Below, piece by piece: positions 5,793-11,445 of a DNA stretch of 11,445 bases (positions are counted from its first letter, which is position 1; each line of letters starts with the position of its first letter). The notes beneath the pieces are model-generated. The model saw only the letters and a program-made list of their open reading frames with translations. It was not told the DNA's origin and did no database searches. The position numbers and the translations under genes are program-made. The DNA is from Actinomycetota bacterium (GTDB taxonomy: Bacteria; Actinomycetota; Actinomycetes; Nanopelagicales; Nanopelagicaceae), in the NCBI GenBank assembly GCA_009698295.1, contig WLQO01000031.1, positions 1-11,445 on the forward strand, written 5' to 3'.

Positions 5793-7389
5793 CTACCCAA
5801 GCAGCAGTTGCGCCAGGCAAAGTTAACGATCCATTTTCCAGCGTGACATCAATATCTGACCCCAGCGCTAAGGTGCCCACACTTGGAATCTGTAAAACTG
5901 TAGAACTGGTATTTAAATAGATCGCAAACTCACCGCGTGCAAATGAAATAAGACCACTTTCACCGTGGTCAACCCACTCAATTTCTCCTGCACCAACCAA
6001 ATTCTCTTTACGAATTTTCAGAGCCTTGCGATAGAGATTTAAGGTACTTGTTGCATCAGCTTCTTGTGCCGATACTGAAAGCTCTCTCCAATTTTCTGGA
6101 ATCGGTAACCAAGGTTTTCCAGATGAGAATCCAAATGGCGTCTGCCCACCATTCCATGGCATTGGCACACGTGCTCCGTCACGACCTTTATGAACACCCT
6201 TTGTTCTAAAGAATGCCGGATCTTGGCGATCTGCATCGGCAATTTCTGCATCCGGCAGTCCAAGCTCTTGACCGTTATATATGTAGCAAGATCCGGGTAG
6301 CGCCATAACAAATAATGCGAGTGCGCGAGATGCTTTGGCTCCATGACGCGATGCAACTCGCGGTGTGTCATGGTTGCTCAACGCCCAGGTTGCAGGGGCA
6401 TTTACACGGCGCAACATTTCTAAAGTGTCATTTATACATTTATATAAGAAAGCTGCATCGAATGGCGCAACTAAAAGATCAAAGTTGAAGACCTGCTGCA
6501 ATTCGTCGTTGCGTACATAGCGCGTTGCGCGCACAGGGGGATGAACCCAGGCTTCGGCTACTGCCATTACATCGCGGTTGTAGGAGTCAAATAATTTACG
6601 CCAATTGCGATAGATCGGATGAACGCCATCGCGATCAAAGAATGGAACGCTGGATAGAAGCTCACCACGTTTTTCAGAAGACATTTCGACATCCAAACGC
6701 AACGCATCGCTTAAACCTTGCGGGTCATGATGGTCGACCAGGATATTTTCTTTAGCAAGGCCATGAGCAACATCTATTCTGAAACCATCTGCGCCAAGAT
6801 CTAGCCAAAAGCGAAGTGTTTTTTCAAAGTCATCGGCCACATCTTGGTTATCCCAATTTAAATCTGGCTGAGATGAATCAAAGAGATGCAAGTAATACTG
6901 CGCAGAACCGTCCGAGCTCTTTACTTGAGTCCATGCGGGTCCGCCAAATAGTGATATCCAGTTATTTGGGGGAGTTCCATCTGCTTTGGGATCATAAAAA
7001 TGGAAGCGACTTCGTTCTACGGATCCAGGTTTGGCTGAAATCGCATCTTTAAACCAGCGGTGCTGATCAGAGAAATGATTCGGAACAATATCTACTAATA
7101 CGCGAAGCCCAAGTTGATGTGCCCGCGCGATCATTGCCCGCGCATCTTCCAAATTTCCAAATCGTGGATCTACTCCGCGAGGATCGGCTACGTCATATCC
7201 ACCATCTTTGTTAGGTGAGGTATAGAAAGGACTGAGCCAGATTGCATCCGCGCCGAGCGATTGCACATGTTCTAAATGTGAAGTAATTCCCGGCAGATCG
7301 CCTTCACCATCTCCGTTACTGTCGAAGAAAGAGCGGGGGTAGATCTGATAGATAACAGATTCGGCCCACCATGGCTCTCCAGCGCTCAT
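5782..7389 (-). CDS. GH13 alpha-glucosidase-type glycoside hydrolase
   Basis: A 535-residue cytoplasmic enzyme (no signal peptide) of the GH13 family, likely the subfamily group containing actinobacterial alpha-glucosidases and oligo-1,6-glucosidases. All conserved regions are visible: YQIYPRSFFDSNGDGEGD with a calcium-loop-like DSNGDGEGD (residues 23-31), region I DIVPNH (100-105), QPDLNW (174-179), region II GFRIDVAHG with nucleophile D206, region III VAEAW with acid/base E279, and region IV LSNHDTPR with D341. The C-terminal 80 or so residues form the usual beta-sandwich. It probably releases glucose from maltose or short alpha-glucans inside the cell; exact linkage preference (alpha-1,4 or alpha-1,6) cannot be settled from motifs. 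It has its own promoter at 7396-7424, leaving no leader. Its 3' end overlaps the convergent hpf gene by 11 bases. No transporter gene is adjacent. Confidence 0.95.
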   Translation of the reverse strand: MSAGEPWWAESVIYQIYPRSFFDSNGDGEGDLPGITSHLEHVQSLGADAIWLSPFYTSPNKDGGYDVADPRGVDPRFGNLEDARAMIARAHQLGLRVLVDIVPNHFSDQHRWFKDAISAKPGSVERSRFHFYDPKADGTPPNNWISLFGGPAWTQVKSSDGSAQYYLHLFDSSQPDLNWDNQDVADDFEKTLRFWLDLGADGFRIDVAHGLAKENILVDHHDPQGLSDALRLDVEMSSEKRGELLSSVPFFDRDGVHPIYRNWRKLFDSYNRDVMAVAEAWVHPPVRATRYVRNDELQQVFNFDLLVAPFDAAFLYKCINDTLEMLRRVNAPATWALSNHDTPRVASRHGAKASRALALFVMALPGSCYIYNGQELGLPDAEIADADRQDPAFFRTKGVHKGRDGARVPMPWNGGQTPFGFSSGKPWLPIPENWRELSVSAQEADATSTLNLYRKALKIRKENLVGAGEIEWVDHGESGLISFARGEFAIYLNTSSTVLQIPSVGTLALGSDIDVTLENGSLTLPGATAAWVAIR

Positions 7390-7395
7390 GGATTG

Positions 7396-7424
7396 ACCTT
7401 AGACGAACCGCTAGGGCGTACCAA
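7396..7424 (-). promoter_or_regulatory. promoter of the GH13 gene
   Basis: On the minus strand, TTGGTA (plus coordinates 7419-7424) is separated by 17 bases from the -10 box TAAGGT (7396-7401). The ATG follows six bases later. The AAGG within the -10 could also serve as a weak ribosome binding site, but the -10/ATG spacing fits a leaderless transcript. Confidence 0.5.
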
Positions 7425-7451
7425 ATGAAAGTAAATGTAAATGGGCGCGCA

Positions 7452-7470
7452 GTTATATCGCTTTTATAAC
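7452..7470. repeat. AT-rich inverted repeat between the secreted-protein and GH13 genes
   Basis: GTTATA (7452-7457) and TATAAC (7465-7470) are perfect inverted arms around a seven-base centre. The repeat lies about 60-80 bases upstream of the GH13 start and 22 bases past the stop of the secreted-protein gene. It could be an operator for a sugar regulator or a weak hairpin. It lacks the GC stem and T-run of an intrinsic terminator on either strand. Confidence 0.35.
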
Positions 7471-7491
7471 GATTAGCTTTTGATTAAGAGG

Positions 7492-7932
7492 CTAAGAACT
7501 TTGTGGTTGAGGAGTCTTACTTTTTGCAGCACGTGGTGTTTTTGCAGGTGGTGTAGGCGCTATTGGAGGTGCGCCAAGTGCTTCTATCGCTGCATCTCGG
7601 GCAACTGTGGCGGCGATAACGGCGCTCTGTTTTATTGACATGCTTTGTCGCTTTTGAATTTGAGTTTGGCCAACTGATTTAGCCGAGCGCGCATCAGCCA
7701 TTGCTTTATCTATAGTTTCTTTAAAAATCTTATTTATTTCACGCCGTTTATCTTCATAAGCTTTTGAGTCAGCGCGGAATTTATCTAATGCAACCTTGTA
7801 TGCAGAATTTAAATCAACGCCATTCTGGTTAAGGGGAGCGGGTGGCTTTTTATCGGCAGAAGCAGGTGTAATAGAAATTAAAGGTGCAAGAAGCAGGGCT
7901 ACTGTTACAAAGGCAACTCGCTTACTTTGCAT
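7492..7932 (-). CDS. small secreted helical protein with proline-rich tail, function unknown
   Basis: The 146-residue product starts with a classic Sec signal peptide: MQSKR, a hydrophobic core VAFVTVALLLAPLI, and a likely cut after TPASA (residue 26). The mature part has a charged, probably helical or coiled-coil segment (about residues 40-120, rich in Ala, Lys, Asp and Glu). It ends in a Pro/Ala/Lys-rich tail (APPIAPTPPA onward) that could be flexible or touch the cell wall. The ATG at 7932 is preferred to the one at 7995 because AGAGAGG lies six bases upstream of it and the signal peptide then begins directly. No cysteine and no catalytic motif are seen. It is divergent from the response regulator/kinase pair, with 128 bases between the starts, which suggests it may be regulated by or act on that system. 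Family not recognised. Confidence 0.78.
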   Translation of the reverse strand: MQSKRVAFVTVALLLAPLISITPASADKKPPAPLNQNGVDLNSAYKVALDKFRADSKAYEDKRREINKIFKETIDKAMADARSAKSVGQTQIQKRQSMSIKQSAVIAATVARDAAIEALGAPPIAPTPPAKTPRAAKSKTPQPQSS

Positions 7933-7938
7933 TTTAAA

Positions 7939-7945
7939 CCTCTCT
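7939..7945 (-). promoter_or_regulatory. ribosome binding site of the secreted-protein gene
   Basis: On the minus strand AGAGAGG precedes the ATG at 7932 by six bases. It supports this start over the longer reading frame from 7995. Confidence 0.65.
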
Positions 7946-7956
7946 TCCTTGGCATA

Positions 7957-7962
7957 AGTATC
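7957..7962 (-). promoter_or_regulatory. possible -10 box of the secreted-protein gene
   Basis: GATACT on the minus strand matches TATAAT at four of six positions and would place the transcript start near 7950, giving a leader of about 18 bases that contains the ribosome binding site. The expected -35 position is poor and lies within the GTGAAA direct repeat, as seen at activator-dependent promoters. Confidence 0.35.
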
Positions 7963-7974
7963 AGCCACTACATT

Positions 7975-7991
7975 GTGAAATTTCGGTGAAA
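7975..7991 (+). promoter_or_regulatory. GTGAAA-N5-GTGAAA direct repeat, candidate OmpR-family regulator site
   Basis: GTGAAA occurs at 7975-7980 and again at 7986-7991, exactly 11 bases apart, between the divergent secreted-protein and response-regulator genes. OmpR/PhoB-family regulators bind direct repeats with this one-turn pitch; the CpxR box, GTAAA-N5-GTAAA, has the same layout. A third GTGAAA lies at 8045-8050. The site covers the poor -35 region of the divergent gene. Binding by the adjacent regulator is inferred. Confidence 0.5.
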
Positions 7992-7996
7992 ACACC
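7985..7996. repeat. inverted repeat GGTG-AAAA-CACC
   Basis: A perfect four-base-arm palindrome with an AAAA centre overlaps the second GTGAAA repeat. It could be a second regulator site or a by-product of the direct repeats. Confidence 0.35.
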
Positions 7997-7998
7997 TT

Positions 7999-8004
7999 TA
8001 GGCT
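7999..8004 (+). promoter_or_regulatory. upstream -10 box TAGGCT for the two-component operon
   Basis: TAGGCT is identical to the -10 box before the trans-sulfuration gene. A -35-like GTGAAA (7975-7980) lies 18 bases upstream. Transcription from here would give a leader of about 50 bases before the ATG at 8061. Confidence 0.4.
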
Positions 8005-8024
8005 AGAAAATCTTTACCTTCACC

Positions 8025-8054
8025 TTGGCTATTTATGAGCAGGCGTGAAAGGCT
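8025..8054 (+). promoter_or_regulatory. proximal promoter of the response regulator
   Basis: TTGGCT (8025-8030), an 18-base spacer and AAGGCT (8049-8054) form a -35/-10 pair that ends six bases before the ATG at 8061. The ATG is preceded by ACCCCC and has no Shine-Dalgarno sequence, in line with a leaderless start. Confidence 0.4.
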
Positions 8055-8060
8055 ACCCCC

Positions 8061-8744
8061 ATGGCCGAACTCATTCTTATCGTCGATGACGAAGCAGGGG
8101 TTCGCGAACTTCTGGGGGATGCACTTCGTATCGCTGGCTTTGAAACAGCAGTCGCCCAAGATGGCATGTCCGCGCTGACTGCGATCCGTAATAAGAAACC
8201 AGATTTAATGATCATAGATATCAATATGCCTTTGATGGATGGTTTTGAATTGGTGGAACGGCTACGGTCTATGGGTGATAACACACCTGCGCTGATGTTG
8301 AGTGCTCGCGCTGATCGCATCGATGTAACGCGCGGCCTAACTATCGGTGCAGATGATTACGTAACCAAGCCATTTGGTCTAGAAGAACTTCTGCTACGAA
8401 TAAAGGCGATATTGCGTCGCTCACAGATTTCCACTGCTGGAGCCGCCGATTTACGATGTGGTCCGATAGTCATAGATGAATCCAGCCATACCGTGAAATT
8501 TAATGAAGATGCAGTGGAACTATCGCCAACTGAATTTAGACTTCTTCAAGTTTTGATTGAGAATAAAAATCGAGTATTAAGCAAGAGCCTGCTTCTGGAT
8601 GAGGTCTGGGGTATTACCTTTGAATCCGAAAGTACGGTTGCCGATACATATATTTCATATCTACGTAAAAAACTACATAAGGACGGCTTTGAAGGGATTA
8701 AGACAGTTCGCGGTGTTGGCTTCGTAATTCAGGAACCAAAATAG
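8061..8744 (+). CDS. OmpR/PhoB-family response regulator
   Basis: A 227-residue two-domain regulator. The receiver domain (about residues 1-118) has acidic residues D9 and D10 in LIVDDE, the phospho-acceptor D53 in IIDINMP, the switch serine S82 in LMLSARAD, and the conserved K104 in YVTKPFG. The winged-helix output domain (about 130-225) has ELSPTEFRLLQVL, the recognition-helix segment ESTVADTYISYLRKKL and the ending IKTVRGVGFVI. It binds DNA as a dimer on direct repeats after phosphorylation. It shares an operon with the kinase, whose ATG comes two bases after its stop. The candidate binding repeat at 7975-7991 suggests autoregulation and control of the divergent secreted protein. The signal and regulon are unknown. 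Confidence 0.95.
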   Translation: MAELILIVDDEAGVRELLGDALRIAGFETAVAQDGMSALTAIRNKKPDLMIIDINMPLMDGFELVERLRSMGDNTPALMLSARADRIDVTRGLTIGADDYVTKPFGLEELLLRIKAILRRSQISTAGAADLRCGPIVIDESSHTVKFNEDAVELSPTEFRLLQVLIENKNRVLSKSLLLDEVWGITFESESTVADTYISYLRKKLHKDGFEGIKTVRGVGFVIQEPK

Positions 8745-8746
8745 AA

Positions 8747-9958
8747 ATGAAGAAATCCCGCAGTAAGTACGCAGTAATCTCAATTTTTATAACCACCATT
8801 CTTTCTAGCGTAATTGGTGGCTTTGCAACTATCGATGCAAGAAATTCAGATATGCACCGCATCGATCAATCTGTAAATTTAGTAGCCGAACGCGTCAAGT
8901 TATATCCAACTGAGGCGATTAGCGCCGCCATATTCACGGTGGAAGAAGAGAGTTTAGATCTGACTCTTGTCCTAATAACTAAAGAGGGCGTAGAAACCGT
9001 GATTAACGAGTCTCACTTAATTTATCCCGGCATAAATTCCATAGCCGTTGTTAAAAAAGCAACCTCAGGGGCGATATCTGTTGAGTCCGATAAACCTTTT
9101 CGATTTAGGGCGATAGAACTTGCGGGCGGTGATTACCTCGTTGCCGCTGCGTCTTTAGATGAGTTAAATCAAAATTTCAAATCTAATTTAAGGAATCTGG
9201 CTGGATTTACTCTCGCTGCCGATGCCCTAGCTATTTTTATCTCCTTTTTCTTACTACGGCGCCATAATCGCGGTTTAGACGCTAAGGCGCTAGAACGCAT
9301 GCAGAGATTTTTGGGAGATGCTTCGCACGAACTCCGTACACCTTTGACGGTAATCAAGGGCTATAACGAGATGCTTAGCAAAGGCCAAATGAACGATGTG
9401 GTTGATAGAGCACGTGCTTTCTCAAGAGTTAATTCAGAGATTGAGCGAATGGAGAGTTTGATTCATGATCTTTTATTGCTCGCAGAACTTGGCGAGAGCC
9501 GACCAACTACTTTTGAAGAGGTGGATCTAACCGAGTTAATGCAGGCACATGGCAACGACTTCGAACTATTCAATAAGGGGCGTCAAATATCAATTGACCT
9601 CGAAAGCGAGTGCGTTCTTCAAGGCTCACGCGAGCATTTAAATCGAGTCATTCAAAACTGCCTTTCTAATATTGTCCGTCACACACCTGCAGATGCCCCA
9701 GTTTCAATTTCTTTAAAGAGTAAAAGTAAGAAAGTTGCTTTGGTTATCGAAGATGGTGGCCCTGGCCTGCCTGAAAGTGCATATCGCAGTGAGATCGCAG
9801 CCATGAATCGCTTTGATCCGTCACGATCGCGCGATAGCGGAGGCTCGGGTCTTGGAATGAGCATCATCGCTGCAATTGTTCAAGAACATAATGGAAAACT
9901 TGAATTACGTAAGAGTGGTTTAGGTGGTCTTGCTGTTGTGATTGAACTACCTAAGTAA
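8747..9958 (+). CDS. membrane sensor histidine kinase, HAMP-less
   Basis: A 403-residue sensor kinase. Transmembrane span 1 covers about residues 8-27. An extracytoplasmic sensor region of about 120 residues follows, then span 2 at about 152-170 ending in RRHNRG. The dimerisation helix carries FLGDASHELRTPLT with the phospho-acceptor H194. The ATP-binding domain shows an N box (N304, N308 in NRVIQNCLSNIVRHTP), a G1 box VIEDGGPG around D336, and GSGLGMSII around 367-374. Only about 20 residues separate span 2 from the H box, so no HAMP domain fits; most actinobacterial kinases of this type have one. It pairs with the response regulator immediately upstream (two-base gap, likely translational coupling). 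The sensor region resembles no domain I recognise. Its stop abuts that of the convergent TerC gene. Confidence 0.94.
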   Translation: MKKSRSKYAVISIFITTILSSVIGGFATIDARNSDMHRIDQSVNLVAERVKLYPTEAISAAIFTVEEESLDLTLVLITKEGVETVINESHLIYPGINSIAVVKKATSGAISVESDKPFRFRAIELAGGDYLVAAASLDELNQNFKSNLRNLAGFTLAADALAIFISFFLLRRHNRGLDAKALERMQRFLGDASHELRTPLTVIKGYNEMLSKGQMNDVVDRARAFSRVNSEIERMESLIHDLLLLAELGESRPTTFEEVDLTELMQAHGNDFELFNKGRQISIDLESECVLQGSREHLNRVIQNCLSNIVRHTPADAPVSISLKSKSKKVALVIEDGGPGLPESAYRSEIAAMNRFDPSRSRDSGGSGLGMSIIAAIVQEHNGKLELRKSGLGGLAVVIELPK

Positions 9959-9965
9959 TTACTTA
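9954..9965. repeat. palindrome holding both convergent stop codons
   Basis: AAGTAATTACTT is a perfect 12-base palindrome. The TAA stop of the kinase (9956-9958) and the TAA stop of the TerC gene (9959-9961 on the minus strand) sit back to back at its centre. It probably reflects end-to-end gene packing rather than a terminator. Confidence 0.6.
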
Positions 9966-10879
9966 CGCTTTGCAGTTACTACCAGGCTGGAGACTGTAGC
10001 AATAGCCAATACTCCAACGATTACTGAAAGACTCTGCGTAATAGTGATATCCGGAATCTTAAATCCGCCGAGCTTATGGATATCTACTGCATGGAAGGCG
10101 TGGAATAAAAGTTTTACCCCGATGAAACCCAAGATTACAGAGAGACCTTTTCCTATGTAGATCAAACGCTGCATGAGGCCACCAATTAAGAAGTAGAGCT
10201 GACGAAGCCCCATGAGCGCGAAGACATTTGCGGTTACGACGACGTATACATTTTCGGTTAGGCCAAAAATTGCTGGGATTGAATCAAGTGCAAAAAGGAT
10301 ATCTGTTGCACCTAAGGCAATTAGCGCGATTGTAAACGGCTTCATACCCTTGGCGCTGAGATAGGAAATTAACTTACTTTCCTTCTCTTCTTCATCCTTT
10401 TCGTGAGTGCTCTCAATAAATAAGTGAACTGCGGTGTATATCAAGAAGGCGCCGAAAATAAAGAAGATCCATTCAAATTGTTTGATGGCAGCAGCACCCA
10501 AAGTGATTGCGATTATGCGGAAAACCAAGGCGATCAAAATTCCGAATAGCAGAGCCAATTGCTTGCTCTTCTCTTCAATTTTTAGCCTGCTTAAAATGAT
10601 TACAAATACAAATAGATTATCGAAAGACAATGAGTATTCGGTGAGCCAGCCAGCAAAGAATTCCTGCTGAGTTTGCGCATCGGTCCAGGTGCCTAGGTAG
10701 ATACCGAATGCGACAGCTAAGGAAACGTATAACAAACTCCAGAGAGTTGCTTCTTTCAGCGAAGTATTGTGATTGCGACGGATCACCGCCCAAGTAAAGT
10801 CAAAGGCAACGATAATTGCTAAAAGTGAGGCGGTTAGGATCCACGCGTTAGTTGTAATCACGTGCAGAGCGTAATGCAT
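9959..10879 (-). CDS. TerC-family integral membrane protein (Alx/YkoY-like, likely metal ion transporter)
   Basis: A 306-residue multi-span protein of full family length. TerC signatures are WLTEYSLSFDNLFVFVIIL (E81, D87, N88) and GATDILFALDSIPAIFGLTENVYVVVTANVFALMGLRQLYFL (D193, D199), followed by GLSVILGFIGVKLLFHAFH. These paired acidic segments in membrane helices are thought to handle metal ions; characterised members export manganese or support metal loading of secreted proteins, and some affect tellurite resistance. A charged cytoplasmic loop (HEKDEEEKESK) separates the halves. The start is uncertain: the ATG at 10879 lacks a ribosome binding site, while a GTG at 10861 has TACGCT six bases upstream (10868-10873) and would give a 300-residue product. 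No manganese riboswitch can fit in the short upstream gap. It converges on the kinase gene with no spacer. Confidence 0.93.
   Translation of the reverse strand: MHYALHVITTNAWILTASLLAIIVAFDFTWAVIRRNHNTSLKEATLWSLLYVSLAVAFGIYLGTWTDAQTQQEFFAGWLTEYSLSFDNLFVFVIILSRLKIEEKSKQLALLFGILIALVFRIIAITLGAAAIKQFEWIFFIFGAFLIYTAVHLFIESTHEKDEEEKESKLISYLSAKGMKPFTIALIALGATDILFALDSIPAIFGLTENVYVVVTANVFALMGLRQLYFLIGGLMQRLIYIGKGLSVILGFIGVKLLFHAFHAVDIHKLGGFKIPDITITQSLSVIVGVLAIATVSSLVVTAKRK
10868..10873 (-). promoter_or_regulatory. -10-like box TACGCT before an alternative GTG start of the TerC gene
   Basis: TACGCT on the minus strand fits TANNNT and ends six bases before the in-frame GTG at 10861, the same geometry as other starts in this window. 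It lies inside the longer reading frame. The competing candidate is TAAAAT at 10893-10898, which ends 13 bases before the ATG at 10879. Confidence 0.3.
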
Positions 10880-10891
10880 TTGAAACTGCGG

Positions 10892-10897
10892 TATTTT
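10892..10897 (+). promoter_or_regulatory. -10 box of the methyltransferase-like gene
   Basis: TATTTT ends six bases before the ATG at 10904 and is identical to the -10 before the 50-residue membrane peptide gene. The overlapping minus-strand TAAAAT could serve the divergent TerC gene, so the two promoters may compete. No clear -35 is seen. Confidence 0.42.
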
Positions 10898-10903
10898 AAA
10901 GAC

Positions 10904-11445
10904 ATGGATTCGACACTGGCTGAAGCGTTTGCAGAAGTCTCGGCTTGCTTAGAAAAGTCGGAGAATTTCGTTCGGCTCGTCTTATCTGGTCGTCGCCGAA
11001 ATATGCAGACCCCAAGTGAGCGAATTGATGTTAAGCCGGTGCTTATAAAAGGTGAGATCAAGTATCAACTTTCACAAAGCGATGGTCGCGCGATGACTAC
11101 GAAGAATTACACACCTGGCGAATTTATCGCCCTAAACCTGCTCGAATCCGGTTTTGCAAATGTATTGCTAGAGCAAAGAGATGGCTCAATCAGCATTCGC
11201 ATAACCAAAAAAGGGGAAGCACTGGTGCACCGCACTGAAGATACATTTGCAGCGGATCTCTCGCATGATCGTTCCAAAGCGCGATTACTTGATCCCGCCG
11301 ATCCATTTCTGATTGAAGTTGGAATATCTGATTCATTTGGCAAAGTAAAAGCGAGCAAGAACGATAAGTATCTGCAGGTAGAAGAGTTCTTAAGATTATT
11401 AGCACCTTCTATCAATTCAGCCATCGAGGCTGGCCATATCGCGAA
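10904..11445 (+). CDS. methyltransferase-like protein, N-terminal part (runs off window end)
   Basis: An uninterrupted frame of 180 codons continues past the window end, so the product is partial. Its N-terminal part (about residues 1-130) is an uncharacterised region with FVRLVLSGRRRNMQTPSERIDVKPV, KNYTPGEFIALNLLESGFANVLL and a basic SIRITKKGEALVHR segment. The segment SHDRSKARLLDPADPFLIEVGISD followed by GKVKASKNDKYLQVEEFLRLLAP resembles the lead-in of bacterial class I SAM-dependent methyltransferases related to the METTL25/Methyltransf_32 type, in which a K(Y/F).Q...F motif precedes the SAM-binding strand. The SAM-binding motif itself would lie beyond the window. The ATG at 10904 is chosen over the in-frame ATG at 10874 because a -10 box ends six bases before it. 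It is divergent from the TerC gene; a shared function is not evident. Confidence 0.65.
   Translation, partial: MDSTLAEAFAEVSACLEKSENFVRLVLSGRRRNMQTPSERIDVKPVLIKGEIKYQLSQSDGRAMTTKNYTPGEFIALNLLESGFANVLLEQRDGSISIRITKKGEALVHRTEDTFAADLSHDRSKARLLDPADPFLIEVGISDSFGKVKASKNDKYLQVEEFLRLLAPSINSAIEAGHIA

Noticed and set aside
7471..7495. TTAGC/GCTAA inverted repeat as a terminator of the secreted-protein gene
   Set aside because: The arms are only five bases, the loop is 13 bases and no T-run follows on the minus strand.
7933..7995. Longer start of the secreted-protein gene at 7995
   Set aside because: It would bury the signal peptide behind 21 residues and ignore the ribosome binding site before 7932; the extra region is better read as promoter and regulator site.
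8035..8060. ATG at 8035 as the response-regulator start
   Set aside because: It is in a different frame from the regulator and soon runs to a stop inside the gene.
10880..10903. Manganese (yybP-ykoY) riboswitch upstream of the TerC gene
   Set aside because: The gap to the divergent gene is far too short and no conserved riboswitch core is visible.

Overview
The window looks like a compact, moderate-GC actinobacterial chromosome, most likely from a streamlined freshwater lineage such as the acI/Nanopelagicales group. That assignment is an inference. It rests on the actinobacterial character of the proteins, the very short intergenic gaps, convergent genes that abut or overlap, the absence of recognisable hairpin terminators, and several starts that look leaderless (a TANNNT-like -10 box six or seven bases before the start codon). 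No rRNA, tRNA, insertion sequence, phage gene or CRISPR array is visible, and no gene-free stretch exceeds about 130 bases.

Region 1 (1-4798, plus strand) holds the end of a LacI-family sugar-type repressor, a MalY/PatB-type C-S beta-lyase/aminotransferase, a large FAD-dependent oxidoreductase of the CrtI/PYROXD2 type, and a PLP-dependent trans-sulfuration enzyme (cystathionine gamma-synthase/lyase family). Together they suggest handling of sulfur amino acids under a LacI-type regulator, an arrangement recalling MalI-MalY of enteric bacteria.

Region 2 (4833-5792, plus strand) holds a 50-residue single-span membrane peptide with an acidic tail, a three-span membrane protein of unknown function that follows it with no gap, and a short-form hibernation-promoting factor (HPF/RaiA).

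Region 3 (5782-7932, minus strand) holds a GH13 alpha-glucosidase-type enzyme with the full catalytic triad. Upstream of it on the same strand is a small secreted helical protein with a proline-rich tail.

Region 4 (7933-9958, plus strand) is an OmpR-type response regulator and a HAMP-less sensor kinase, divergent from the secreted protein. The shared intergenic region carries a GTGAAA-N5-GTGAAA direct repeat with an 11-bp pitch. This layout resembles CpxP/CpxRA and is the most interesting regulatory unit in the window.

Region 5 (9959-11445) holds a TerC-family membrane protein on the minus strand, convergent with the kinase. Divergent from it is a methyltransferase-like gene that runs off the window end. 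Their starts are separated by a few dozen bases, and both could be leaderless.
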